The notes below the pieces were generated by a model. It was not told the origin of the DNA, ran no database searches, and was given only the letters and a program-made list of their open reading frames with translations. This document shows, in pieces, positions 7,905 through 16,055 of a stretch of DNA of 36,936 nucleotides. Position numbers and translations under genes: made by a program. Origin of the DNA: Rhizobium sp. ASV8. GTDB lineage: Bacteria > Pseudomonadota > Alphaproteobacteria > Rhizobiales > Rhizobiaceae. The DNA is taken from positions 1-36,936 of the forward strand of contig NZ_JAELUG010000070.1 of the NCBI RefSeq assembly GCF_016429255.1, given 5' to 3'. Numbering within the stretch: the stretch's first letter is position 1; every line of letters starts with the position of its first letter.

Positions 7905-8183
7905 ATGGCAAGCCTGATTTCCTGCCCTCATTGCGGTCCCCGCCCCAAGGAAGAGTTCACCATCAAGGGCGATGCGAGCCTTGGCCGTCCGGCCGCGGAC
8001 GCAGGTTCACAAGACTGGTACAATTACGTCTATCTGCGCGACAATCCGAAAGGCCTACACAAGGAATATTGGCATCATTCCTCCGGCTGCCGCCGCTGGC
8101 TGATCGTCGAGCGTGACACCGTCACCCACAAGATCCATGGCGTCAGCGATGCGGCGCTTGCCAAGCTTGGAGCGAGCGTATGA
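7905..8183 (+). CDS. mgdB: N-methylglutamate dehydrogenase subunit B (sarcosine oxidase delta-like)
   Basis: 92 aa SoxD-type small subunit. Cys7, Cys10 (SCPHCGPRP), the HHSSGC stretch (His57/His58, Cys62) are the expected zinc ligands that hold the delta subunit against alpha in heterotetrameric sarcosine oxidases. It is structural rather than catalytic. It starts 12 nt after the mgdA stop, and its last codons overlap the mgdC start (ATGA at 8180-8183), which implies coupled translation and fixed stoichiometry. Length and motif positions are normal for the family. Confidence 0.87.
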   Translation: MASLISCPHCGPRPKEEFTIKGDASLGRPAADAGSQDWYNYVYLRDNPKGLHKEYWHHSSGCRRWLIVERDTVTHKIHGVSDAALAKLGASV

Positions 8184-11110
8184 GCAGCCAGCGGCTTTCC
8201 TCGGGCGGCCGGATCGACCGTTCAAAGACCATTGCCTTCAGCTTCGACGGCAGGAACTATACCGGTCACCCCGGCGACACGCTTGCCTCCGCCTTGCTTG
8301 CCAACAACATCCGGCTGGTCGGCCGCAGTTTTAAATATCATCGGCCACGTGGCATATTGACGGCGGGAGCAGCCGAGCCCAATGCGCTTGTGACGACCGG
8401 GACGGGCGGACGCACCGAGGCGAACAGCCGCGCCACGATGATCGAGCTCCATGACGGGCTGATCGCCCGCAGCCAGAACCGCTGGCCTTCGCTCGCATTC
8501 GACGTCGGCGCCATCAACGGACTGCTCTCGCCGTTCCTGAGCGCCGGCTTCTACTACAAGACCTTCATGTGGCCTGCTGCCTTCTGGGAGAAAGTCTACG
8601 AACCGCTGATCCGCAGGGCTGCCGGTCTCGGCAAGGCATCCTATGAAGCCGATCCCGATACCTATGAGAAATGCTGGGTGCATTGCGATCTGCTCGTCAT
8701 CGGCGCCGGACCCGCAGGTCTTGCCGCGGCCTTGACGGCGGGGCGCGCGGGGGCGCGCGTTCTGCTCGCAGACGAAGGCTTCGAGCTCGGCGGCAGCTTG
8801 CTTGCAGAGCGCGGTTCGTCCCTTGAGGAGATGCTGGAGGAACTTGCCGGTCTGCCGAACGTGCAATGTCTGCCACGCACCACTGTCATCGGCTGGTACG
8901 ACGACAATGTCTTCGGCGCGGTTGAACGCGTTCAGAAGCATGTTGCAACGCCCGATCCGCGCCGGCCGCTCGAGCGGCTTTGGCGCATTATCGCCAAGCA
9001 AGCAATCCTAGCCACGGGCGCTGAGGAACGACCGCTCGTCTTCGGCGGCAACGACATTCCAGGTGTCATGATGGCTGGCGCGATGCGCAGCTATCTGAAC
9101 CGGCAGGCCGTCGCTCCTGGCAAGCGCACCGTGGTCTTCACCACCAACAGCTCCGGCTATCGGACGGCTTCCGACCTCGAGGCCGCCGGCCTTGAAGTGG
9201 CAGCCATCGTCGACACACGCGCCAGCGGCGACGCCTGGAACGGCAACGCGCCGGTCCTGCGCGGCGCATGCATCATCGATGCGCTTGGGACGAAACAGGT
9301 GCGTGGAGTGAGCATTGCGAGCGGCGCAGGCACACAGGATATCAATGCCGATACTCTCGCGATGTCCGGTGGCTGGAGCCCGATCATCCACCTTGCCTGC
9401 CATCGCGGCGCCAAGCCAATCTGGTCTGAAAAACACGGAGCCTTCCTCGCGCCGGAACGGCAGGATGGCTTGTTGATCGCCGGCTCAGCGGCCGGCCTTG
9501 CCTCCACAGATTGCTGTCTCGGCGACGGAGCGATCAAAGCTGCCGAAGCTCTGGAGGCAATCGGCTTTGGCAAGATTGCTCCCGCCTTTGCTTTGGCAGA
9601 GGAAGCATCGCCCGCAGCCGCAGCGCTCTGGCATGTCAAAGGCGGCAAGGGCAAGGCCTTCGTCGATTACCAGAACGACGTCCACCTGAAGGATCTTGGA
9701 CTTGCCGTGCGCGAGGGCTACGGTGACGTCGAGCTTGCCAAGCGCTATACGACAAATGGCATGGCGACCGATCAGGGAAAGCTTTCCAATGTCAACGCCA
9801 TCGGCATCCTTGCCGAGGCTCGTGGCATCTCGCCAGCCGAGGTGGGTACGACGACGTTCCGGCCCTTCTATACGCCCGTCTCCTTCGGCGCGTTGACAGG
9901 TACTTCGCGGGCTAAGCATTTTCAGCCGGCGCGCAAATCCCCTTTGCATGAATGGGCAAAGAAGAACGGTGCGGTCTTTGTCGAGACCGGCCTTTGGTAC
10001 CGCTCCTCCTGGTTTCCGCGCAGTGGTGAAAAGACCTGGCGCGAAAGTGTCGATCGCGAAGTGCTCAACATCCGCACTAATGCAGGCCTTTGCGATGTCT
10101 CGACGCTCGGCAAGATCGAGATCTTCGGCAAGGATGCGGCGGCCTTCCTCGACCGCGTCTATTGCAATGGTTTCGCCAAACTGCCCGTCGGCAAGGCTCG
10201 CTACGGCATCATGTTGCGCGAAGATGGCATGATCTATGACGATGGCACCACCAGCCGCCTGGGCGAGGACCATTTCTTCATGACCACGACGACGGCGCTC
10301 GCAGCCGGGGTGCTGACGCATCTGGAATTCTGCGCTCAGACGCTGTGGCCCGAGCTTGAGGTCTATTTTGCCTCATCGACCGATCAATGGGCACAGATGG
10401 CGGTGGCCGGCCCGAAATCCCGGGCCATCCTTGCCGAGATCGTTGATGAAGACATTTCGGACGGTGCTTTCCCTTTCATGAGCGCACGCGCAGTCTCCTT
10501 GTTCGGTGGCAAGCTGAAGGGCCGTCTTTTCCGCATCTCCTTTTCCGGCGAGCTCGCCTACGAGCTTGGCGTGCCCGCGGCCTATGGAGAATTCGTCGCC
10601 GACGCGATCCTGCAGGCGGGTCAAAGCCACGGGATCTGCGCCTATGGCGCCGAAGCGCTCGGCGTCCTTCGTATCGAAAAGGGCCATGTCACCCATGCGG
10701 AGATCAACGGAACCGTGACGCCGGGCGACCTCGGTTTTGCTCGCATGGTTTCAACCACGAAGCCCGATTTCATCGGCAAGGCGATGCTCGCACGCGAGGG
10801 CCTGCAGGCAGCCGACCGTCCTCGCCTTGTCGGGGTAAAGCCGACAGACCCTGCAGCCAGCTTCCGCACCGGCGCTCATATTCTGGCCGAGAATGCGGCC
10901 GCGACGCTCGAAAACGACCAGGGCTACGTCACATCAAGTGCCTTTTCACCGAGCCTTGGTCACACGATCGGATTGGCTTTGATCAAGAACGGCCCGGAGC
11001 GCGTCGGCGAGAAGGTCACTGTCTGGAACGGCCTTAGAAACGAATATACGGATGCGGTGATCTGCAGCCCCGTCTTCATCGACCTTCAAAACGAGAAGCT
11101 TCATGCCTGA
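8180..11110 (+). CDS. mgdC: N-methylglutamate dehydrogenase subunit C (sarcosine oxidase alpha-like)
   Basis: 976 aa, the usual alpha-subunit length. Domains in order: an N-terminal 2Fe-2S-ferredoxin-like segment without cluster cysteines (about 15-110; GHPGDTLASALLANN, RSFKYHRPRGI), a Rossmann nucleotide-binding domain (VIGAGPAGLAAALTAGRAGA, about 172) and a C-terminal aminomethyltransferase/GcvT-like folate domain (about 600-970; NIRTNAGLCDVSTLGKIEI, RIEKGHVTHAEINGTVTPGD). The last domain takes the oxidised methyl group onto tetrahydrofolate as 5,10-methylene-THF. Start overlaps mgdB by 4 nt; its end overlaps mgdD by 8 nt. The folate-linked product links this enzyme to PurU at the left edge. 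Confidence 0.87.
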   Translation: MSSQRLSSGGRIDRSKTIAFSFDGRNYTGHPGDTLASALLANNIRLVGRSFKYHRPRGILTAGAAEPNALVTTGTGGRTEANSRATMIELHDGLIARSQNRWPSLAFDVGAINGLLSPFLSAGFYYKTFMWPAAFWEKVYEPLIRRAAGLGKASYEADPDTYEKCWVHCDLLVIGAGPAGLAAALTAGRAGARVLLADEGFELGGSLLAERGSSLEEMLEELAGLPNVQCLPRTTVIGWYDDNVFGAVERVQKHVATPDPRRPLERLWRIIAKQAILATGAEERPLVFGGNDIPGVMMAGAMRSYLNRQAVAPGKRTVVFTTNSSGYRTASDLEAAGLEVAAIVDTRASGDAWNGNAPVLRGACIIDALGTKQVRGVSIASGAGTQDINADTLAMSGGWSPIIHLACHRGAKPIWSEKHGAFLAPERQDGLLIAGSAAGLASTDCCLGDGAIKAAEALEAIGFGKIAPAFALAEEASPAAAALWHVKGGKGKAFVDYQNDVHLKDLGLAVREGYGDVELAKRYTTNGMATDQGKLSNVNAIGILAEARGISPAEVGTTTFRPFYTPVSFGALTGTSRAKHFQPARKSPLHEWAKKNGAVFVETGLWYRSSWFPRSGEKTWRESVDREVLNIRTNAGLCDVSTLGKIEIFGKDAAAFLDRVYCNGFAKLPVGKARYGIMLREDGMIYDDGTTSRLGEDHFFMTTTTALAAGVLTHLEFCAQTLWPELEVYFASSTDQWAQMAVAGPKSRAILAEIVDEDISDGAFPFMSARAVSLFGGKLKGRLFRISFSGELAYELGVPAAYGEFVADAILQAGQSHGICAYGAEALGVLRIEKGHVTHAEINGTVTPGDLGFARMVSTTKPDFIGKAMLAREGLQAADRPRLVGVKPTDPAASFRTGAHILAENAAATLENDQGYVTSSAFSPSLGHTIGLALIKNGPERVGEKVTVWNGLRNEYTDAVICSPVFIDLQNEKLHA

Positions 11111-11645
11111 TTTGCCAGCACTGAAGCCGGTTCTTGCCGGCAAGCCCGTTTTGCAAGGCGACACCATCCGGCTGGCAGCCCTGCCGGAGGGCCACCTTCT
11201 GCACGTAATGGGCGCGACCACGAGCGAGGAGATTGCGAACCATCTCCTCGCGGTGAACCTCAAGGAAAGCACCGTGCGCCCGGCCGGATACCGGCAATGG
11301 TTTGTTGCCGGTGACAACCAGCTTTCCGAGGTCCAGAGGCAGGCGCTTGCCGATGCGCTCTCCGGCGGCGCTTTCATCTCTGACCAGAGCCATGGTCGCA
11401 TCCGTATCCACGTTTCCGGATCCCACGCGGCCGCGCTCCTCAACAAGGGTACCGCCGTCGACCTGCATCCGGTCAACTTTCCTGAAGGAAGCAGTGCCAT
11501 GACCCTCTTCGGTCACATTTCGATCCAGCTCACGCGGACTGTCGGGGAGGGTTTCGAGTTGACCGTGCTGCGGAGCTTTGCGCAATCGCTCTATGAGGAA
11601 CTTGAGGCGCTCGCACTATCTTTGGGCGCATCGAAAGGTCAGTAA
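11103..11645 (+). CDS. mgdD: N-methylglutamate dehydrogenase subunit D (sarcosine oxidase gamma-like)
   Basis: 180 aa, SoxG-type gamma subunit, a half-size relative of the GcvT fold. Typical stretches are RPAGYRQWFVAGDNQL (about 59), SDQSHGRIRIHVSGSHAAAL (about 95), LNKGTAVDLHP and GHISIQLTRTVGEGFELTVL towards the C-terminus. It completes the four-subunit dehydrogenase. The start overlaps the mgdC end by 8 nt, and no further gene follows on this strand, so it closes the operon. No U-tracted terminator was found after the stop at 11645. Confidence 0.85.
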   Translation: MPDLPALKPVLAGKPVLQGDTIRLAALPEGHLLHVMGATTSEEIANHLLAVNLKESTVRPAGYRQWFVAGDNQLSEVQRQALADALSGGAFISDQSHGRIRIHVSGSHAAALLNKGTAVDLHPVNFPEGSSAMTLFGHISIQLTRTVGEGFELTVLRSFAQSLYEELEALALSLGASKGQ

Positions 11646-12078
11646 TACGGGATGGAATGGGGGCTGAAAGACCTTACTACCTGGCCCACCAACAGGTCTT
11701 CAACGCTTCATCCTCCACGGAGCGTTGCGCGGTTCGATTCACATCGTCGACGTTGCGGAATCACGGACTTTGCTTTCATCTCGTTTGCGATCCAATGATC
11801 GCATAGGCGTTCCATATCCGCGGACGCGTGAGGTTTTTTGGGAAACGCAGCAAGGCTCTCGCGGACGACAAGACGGGTTTCGCATGCGTCGCGGCCTGTT
11901 CAATCTTCCCAATGGGGCTGTTGAACGGATTTGAACCGGCAACCCTTCTCATTCGAATGCTCTCAGACTAGATAACACATTGATCTTTATAGGCAATCTT
12001 TTCACCGGCTACGAAGAACCGCATCCCGGAACGCCAAGGCCTGACAGGCATGCCCACGCGCCCTCCGCCGTGACAAGT
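11646..12078. other. Gene-free gap with a tRNA-like relic
   Basis: No convincing protein gene on either strand. A small inverted repeat (AACGCT...AGCGTT near 11,700) and a degenerate tRNA-like segment at 11,913-11,963 are the only structure. This gap separates the tightly packed methylamine region from the patchy accessory region. Confidence 0.6.
11913..11963 (-). pseudogene. Degenerate tRNA-like 3' fragment
   Basis: Read on the minus strand, the segment holds a T-arm-like GGTTCAAATCC, a variable-loop-like GGGTTGCC, and an anticodon-arm-like run (CATTCGAATGAGAAGG) preceded by AGAGC, as in alphaproteobacterial elongator tRNAs (closest in look to tRNA-Thr(CGT)). The T-stem closes only 3 of 5 pairs, the anticodon arm is shortened, and the D-arm and acceptor do not pair. 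It may be the remnant of a tRNA used as an integration site, or chance. Confidence 0.3.
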
Positions 12079-13530
12079 TCATACGGTTCTGAACAGCGCG
12101 CCGAGGCGAGACTTGATGTATGTAATGGAGGACGCCACATCTTTGGCGACACCGTTGGGAACTCCATCGAGCCCGCGCGATAAGTCTTGCATTTGCTGAC
12201 CAATGAAGCTGCTCGCGTCAAGCGCTGCACCTGTTACGCCATTCTGCATATTTGCGGCAAACTCAAGCAGCGCGCTCTGCATTCCGTTTGGCGGTGCGAT
12301 CCGCGCTCGAGCGACGTCGGCAGGCGACGCGCTGTAGGGTGTGGCATCGAGCCGGTCAGGTCCCAGGTTATCTGGGCTCGCAAAGGTCAGGGCAATCGAC
12401 AGGTCTGGTGCGATCGCATCGCGCTTCGTCAAAGGTGGTCCCAGAGTCGGAAACCGTTTGCGCAACGTCGCAATGATGGATGTGTGATCAAAAGGCGTAT
12501 CGTTCAGCGGTCGCAGCACAGTGCCCTCGGGAACGTAGGGCGAAACGATGACAGCCGGCACACGCACACCATATCGACTAAAATCGAATGCGGCTCCACG
12601 TCGTTTCGGCTCCGGCGGTTGTGCCGGCGGCGGCGGAACGTGGTCATAACATCCACCATGTTCGTCATAGGTGATGATCAGAAGTGTTCGGGTCCACGCA
12701 GGACCTTTGCGAACCGCGTTATAAACATCGGCAATCAGCTGTTCGCCAAGCGTTGCCACATGAGGCGGATGCTGATCGTTCGGCAAGGATACGTCGGCGA
12801 AATAGCGTGGCTCGATAAACGAATAGGCAGGCAGATCTCCAGTTTTCGCGTCGGTCAGGAATTCGTCAAAAAGTCGAAAACGACCTAGCGAAAGTGCAAG
12901 CTTCTCAAGCGTGATCGCTTGCGGCACGTCATGGAAGTAGATTTTCCAACCACCGGGCAATTGCGCATTGTCGATGCGGTTGTAGATCGTCGGCATCTGA
13001 TATGGGAAGTGAACAGGCGAATTGTTCTCATAGCCATTGGCCGTAGCAGTGTGCACGAAAAAGCGGTTCGGCCAGGTCTGGCACGGAGCAGAAGCAAACC
13101 AGCGATCACACACGGCGAACTGCCGCGCCAGTTTACTGATCACGGGAACCTGCTCTGGCGTGAAATAATGCATCACGCTTGCGGGGTCATACGCTCCCGA
13201 CGAGTGGGTCACCTGCGCCTGATAATTCTTCACAAAGCCGCTCATATCCGGCTTTGCCCCGGACCGCGGTAAGCTCGTGCCAAACAGCTGCATGTTGATG
13301 TCAGTCCAACTCTCCCCCGGATCGGGATTGGGTATGGACATCGTCGCGTCGCTGGAGCCGGCTATATTGTGTACAGCATATGCAACACCGGCCGCGTCAA
13401 GATTGGCTTCCGACCCACCCAGACCATCAAAACCCGAGGATTGGGGATAGAGTTTTCCGAGCATGCTGTCGAAAGATCGGTTTTCCAGCATGAGAACAAT
13501 GATATGGTCTATCTGATCGAGTGCGCTCAT
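12079..13530 (-). CDS. Phospholipase C / acid phosphatase-like phosphoesterase
   Basis: 483 aa member of the PF04185 phosphoesterase family (AcpA / non-haemolytic phospholipase C). The metal site motifs are ENRSFDSMLG at about residue 18 and TYDEHGGCYDHVPPPP at about 285; GVRVPAVIVSPYVPEGTV and FDHTSIIATLRKRFPTLG follow as in relatives. It hydrolyses phosphate mono- or diesters. Many relatives carry a Tat signal; none is visible here, so it may act in the cytoplasm or be exported in another way. I chose ATG 13530 (behind AAAGG) over the in-frame GTG at 13557. The gene is alone on the minus strand between relic-containing gaps. Exact substrate is unknown. Confidence 0.85.
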   Translation of the reverse strand: MSALDQIDHIIVLMLENRSFDSMLGKLYPQSSGFDGLGGSEANLDAAGVAYAVHNIAGSSDATMSIPNPDPGESWTDINMQLFGTSLPRSGAKPDMSGFVKNYQAQVTHSSGAYDPASVMHYFTPEQVPVISKLARQFAVCDRWFASAPCQTWPNRFFVHTATANGYENNSPVHFPYQMPTIYNRIDNAQLPGGWKIYFHDVPQAITLEKLALSLGRFRLFDEFLTDAKTGDLPAYSFIEPRYFADVSLPNDQHPPHVATLGEQLIADVYNAVRKGPAWTRTLLIITYDEHGGCYDHVPPPPAQPPEPKRRGAAFDFSRYGVRVPAVIVSPYVPEGTVLRPLNDTPFDHTSIIATLRKRFPTLGPPLTKRDAIAPDLSIALTFASPDNLGPDRLDATPYSASPADVARARIAPPNGMQSALLEFAANMQNGVTGAALDASSFIGQQMQDLSRGLDGVPNGVAKDVASSITYIKSRLGALFRTV

Positions 13531-14075
13531 TGTGTGGCCTTTGAACGATGATGTCACGGCTATCTCAAAAATTTCAGCACGCGCCGGTTTCTTGCCGGTC
13601 CCACGATAGTCATCAATTCAAGCATAACATCAAACCAAGACGGCACGCCGATGAATTGACATCTTGCGGTATACGGCAGAGCTTCTCAGAGCGTGGATGA
13701 CGTCGATCAAACTGGCCGAATTTCACACAAAATGAGGAAGACCCCAATTGACTGCCAAGCGACGAGACAAACCGCAAGGGCGCTTCGCATTCCCGCGCGG
13801 GGTTTAGCGGCTACGCAACCACGTGGAAAGATTCTTCAATAAGATCAAACAGTTTCGTGGCATCGCAACCCGATATGACAAGCGCCCTGAAAACGACCTC
13901 GCTGCAGCAAAGCTCGTCGCCAGGAAAATCTGGTGTTAGAGTTTATGAGTCGACGCTCTCGAACACAGTATTGACGGCTACGCGAGTATGCGACATGCGT
14001 CGGCGGAGTTGCCGTTGAGACGTTAGAGGCTCAGAGGCAACGGGTAGCCGTTCTCATATTCGGAGGCGCTTGTCT
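13531..14075. other. Gap with inverted repeat and insertion-sequence relic
   Basis: Upstream of the phosphoesterase gene there is an 8-bp inverted repeat, TCAATTCA (13613-13620) and TGAATTGA (13652-13659), that could be an operator. Further right lies the transposase relic listed separately. The rest up to the glycerophosphodiesterase gene shows nothing I recognise. Confidence 0.6.
13754..13939 (+). pseudogene. IS5-family transposase, C-terminal relic
   Basis: One frame reads AKRRDKPQGRFAFPRGV, a stop (13805), then RNHVERFFNKIKQFRG, IATRYDKRPENDLAAAKLV and ends at TAG 13939. The (R)ERFFNKIK..R.(I/V)ATRYDK block is the hallmark C-terminus of IS5-type (orfB) transposases. The N-terminal catalytic part is absent and there is an internal stop, so it is dead. 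No terminal inverted repeats were identified. Confidence 0.7.
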
Positions 14076-14831
14076 CTACTCCCGGGCCAAGGCTCTGATT
14101 TCACTGCGAAGGCTCAAAGCAAGGTCGGGCTGATCCGAAGTCAGGTGGCCGATACCACGCTCCAACCACGAGCGGATCAACGCTTCATCGTTCAACGTCC
14201 AGACGCAGAGACGCTCAGCTGGGACGACTTGGCTGATCTGGAACCATTCCTTTTGCAGGAGCTCATGATGAATTGCGACAATCTCCACCTGCCTGGTTGC
14301 ATCGATGAGAAACGCGCCTAGTCCCCCTTCTCGTTCGATCGACGCGGCGTTTGCGGAAACGAGGCGGCGAATGTGGGGAGCAACACGACGGCATTCCTCT
14401 ATTACCGCCAGATCGAAGGAGGTCAAATGGCATCGATCGGCTATTCCGAACCGCTCAATTTCTGCGACGACCTTCTCCACGATACCTGGATATGGTCGGC
14501 CTGCCGCATCGGATTTGATTTCGATGTGCAAACACCTGCGGGCTGCGCCTTCGAAGACTGCGAGCACATCTGAGAGCGTTGGCAAGACCTCGAGGATGCC
14601 TTGCAAATGGGTTTCCAGTCTCATGTCCATGGTAAGGTCGCGCACCGGGCCAACCCTATCGGTGGTGCGATCGAGGGATGTGTCATGGATGACGACGAGC
14701 TCGCCCGCATCTGTCAGATGAACATCGAATTCGATGCCATCCACCTCAAGATCAAGAACGTTACGAAATCCCGTCAGGGAGTTTTCAGGCCAGATATTGC
14801 GCGCGCCGCGATGGCCGATGATTTTTGTCAT
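14076..14831 (-). CDS. ugpQ: Glycerophosphodiester phosphodiesterase
   Basis: 251 aa GDPD-family TIM barrel. Near the N-terminus IIGHRGARNIWPENSLTGF carries the catalytic HRG and the E of PENS; GIEFDVHLTDAGELVVIHD (about 33) gives the ExD metal ligands and the second histidine; LHIEIKSD (about 105) gives the third ligand set; WTLNDEALIRSWLERGIG closes the barrel. It hydrolyses glycerophosphodiesters to glycerol-3-phosphate and an alcohol. ATG 14831 is chosen because GGAG precedes it by 6 nt; an in-frame TTG 12 nt upstream overlaps that site. Upstream, 21 nt away on the same strand, is the last part of an ABC permease gene, so the enzyme once belonged to a transport operon. The ugpQ symbol is by family only. 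Confidence 0.85.
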   Translation of the reverse strand: MTKIIGHRGARNIWPENSLTGFRNVLDLEVDGIEFDVHLTDAGELVVIHDTSLDRTTDRVGPVRDLTMDMRLETHLQGILEVLPTLSDVLAVFEGAARRCLHIEIKSDAAGRPYPGIVEKVVAEIERFGIADRCHLTSFDLAVIEECRRVAPHIRRLVSANAASIEREGGLGAFLIDATRQVEIVAIHHELLQKEWFQISQVVPAERLCVWTLNDEALIRSWLERGIGHLTSDQPDLALSLRSEIRALARE

Positions 14832-14852
14832 GTTGTTCTCCAATGCCGAAGG

Positions 14853-14981
14853 TCAGCGTAATGTCGGGTCGAGCTTGTCTCGCAGCCAGTCGCCAACCAG
14901 CGAGATCGAAAGGGTCGTCACCATGATGATGAAGGCCGGTGCGAGCATGATCCAGGGTGCCCGTGTCAGGTACTCGCGTCC
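14853..14981 (-). pseudogene. ABC transporter permease (DppC/GsiD type), only the C-terminus left
   Basis: The frame ending at TGA 14853 encodes GREYLTRAPWIMLAPAF, then a hydrophobic helix and GDWLRDKLDPTLR, the classic last ~43 residues of peptide/opine-type inner-membrane permeases. Further upstream the frame continues for ~26 codons without resemblance to the family, and the preceding five or so membrane helices are missing. The gene was therefore cut by a deletion or rearrangement ending near 14981. The stop is 21 nt before the intact GDPD start, showing the old operon order permease-GDPD. Confidence 0.75.
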
Positions 14982-15391
14982 GAAGCCAACCGCTCCGACA
15001 AGAGACACGCGACTGGAGATAGGAGATACTGAATGGCGGACAAATATTCTTTCCGCCACCTGACGTTCGCGATACTGAGTGATGCGTTGAAATCGAAACG
15101 TCCGCAGACGGAGGTGATGGGACGTCGAAGCTCAGTGGGATCAAAACGCGCATTCGAGAACTTCGGCCAATCTGGAAGACTCTGATGATCCTGAAAAGCT
15201 AAAGATGCTATCGTTTCGATGGATAGAAATCCGCGCGATTGGGCCAACGGACATTCAGGATCCGCGAAAAGCCGCCTGCCAACAGAACCGTTAGCTAGGG
15301 AAGCACGGTTTCATTCGGCCGCACCGATGACCGAAGAAGAATAGATCACTCCTTCGGTCGAGGTTCGAGGTCGGTGCGCCATCTGCACCCA
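14982..15391. other. Gene-free gap with nested inverted repeats
   Basis: No recognisable protein. The right end (15321-15377) holds two nested inverted repeats listed separately. The left end is the likely deletion junction that removed most of the ABC permease gene. Confidence 0.5.
15321..15377 (-). terminator. Nested inverted repeats downstream of the glycine-zipper gene
   Basis: GCACCGA (15321-15327) pairs with TCGGTGC (15371-15377) and, inside, ACCGAAG (15330-15336) pairs with CTTCGGT (15352-15358). It begins 14 nt after the stop of the gene on the minus strand. It may end or protect that transcript; there is no long T-run, so an unknown structured RNA is also possible. Confidence 0.35.
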
Positions 15392-15634
15392 CTATTGCGC
15401 CGGTTTTACGCCCTGTTGCTCCTGTTGCTGCTTCAGCTTTCTGTCGGCCACCTGTTTCTTGTGCAGTTCGTGTCCGGCAACACACCCGCCGATGGCGCCA
15501 AGCACGGCATGATGTCCAGCATAGTGTCCAGCGACAGCCCCAGCCGCGCCGCCGCTGATACACCCTACAGCCTGGGCTTCAGAGCTTGCGCCTACGATTG
15601 CAAATAGTGCTGCAGCAATGATGATCTTCTTCAT
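15392..15634 (-). CDS. Small exported glycine-zipper protein
   Basis: 80 aa. Signal peptide MKKIIIAAALFAIVGASSEA, then GCISGGAAGAVAGHYAGHH and GAIGGCVAGHEL, an alternating Gly/Ala zipper of the kind found in Rick_17kDa/YmgG-like outer-membrane or periplasmic proteins, and a charged Lys/Gln-rich tail (KKQVADRKLKQQQEQQ). ATG 15634 is chosen over upstream in-frame starts because it gives a clean signal peptide and GGAG lies 7 nt upstream. Two cysteines in the zipper could bridge. It stands alone on the minus strand. Such proteins are often induced by envelope or metal stress, but its function here is unknown. Confidence 0.75.
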   Translation of the reverse strand: MKKIIIAAALFAIVGASSEAQAVGCISGGAAGAVAGHYAGHHAVLGAIGGCVAGHELHKKQVADRKLKQQQEQQGVKPAQ

Positions 15635-15888
15635 GGGGACTCCATATGGGATGGTTGTCGGGTGCAGCAATTTATACCCCGCGCAACTGAACCTCGACTG
15701 AACGATCAATCCTGACCGGATCATTCAAAAGACGGATATCCTCACAAATCGCCGAGGTTTGCCATCCAACAGCGTCGCGGTGTGGTGTCGCGTTGAATCG
15801 ACTCGGCATTGCGACGCTCACAACCTTTCAAAGCGCTGATTCTATCGCATTTGGTCCCAGATCGTCGGCGAGCCGATGTCACGCTGCG

Positions 15889-15990
15889 CAACGCGCTGTT
15901 CAAGAGCAGGCCGACGATTAACGCCTTCCCGAAATCGCGGGGTGCATGACCATGATCGTGGCCGTGGCTATTGTGATCGTCCACTTTCAT
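15889..15990 (-). pseudogene. CDF cation efflux transporter (DmeF-like), 5' end only
   Basis: An ATG at 15990 starts MKVDDHNSHGHDHGHAPRDF followed by GKALIVGLLLNSAL, which is the His-rich N-terminus and start of the first membrane helix of DmeF/CzcD-type cation diffusion facilitators. After about 34 codons the frame loses all resemblance (arginine-rich, no membrane helices) and runs to a stop at 15742. The gene follows rcnA on the same strand by 66 nt, so it was probably part of a metal-efflux operon and has lost its 3' ~90%. Confidence 0.6.
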
Positions 15991-16055
15991 GGCCTGCCCG
16001 CATTCCCTAGTGAACATGAAACCGGCCGACGAAGGTTGGTCGAACGGATTGAGGG

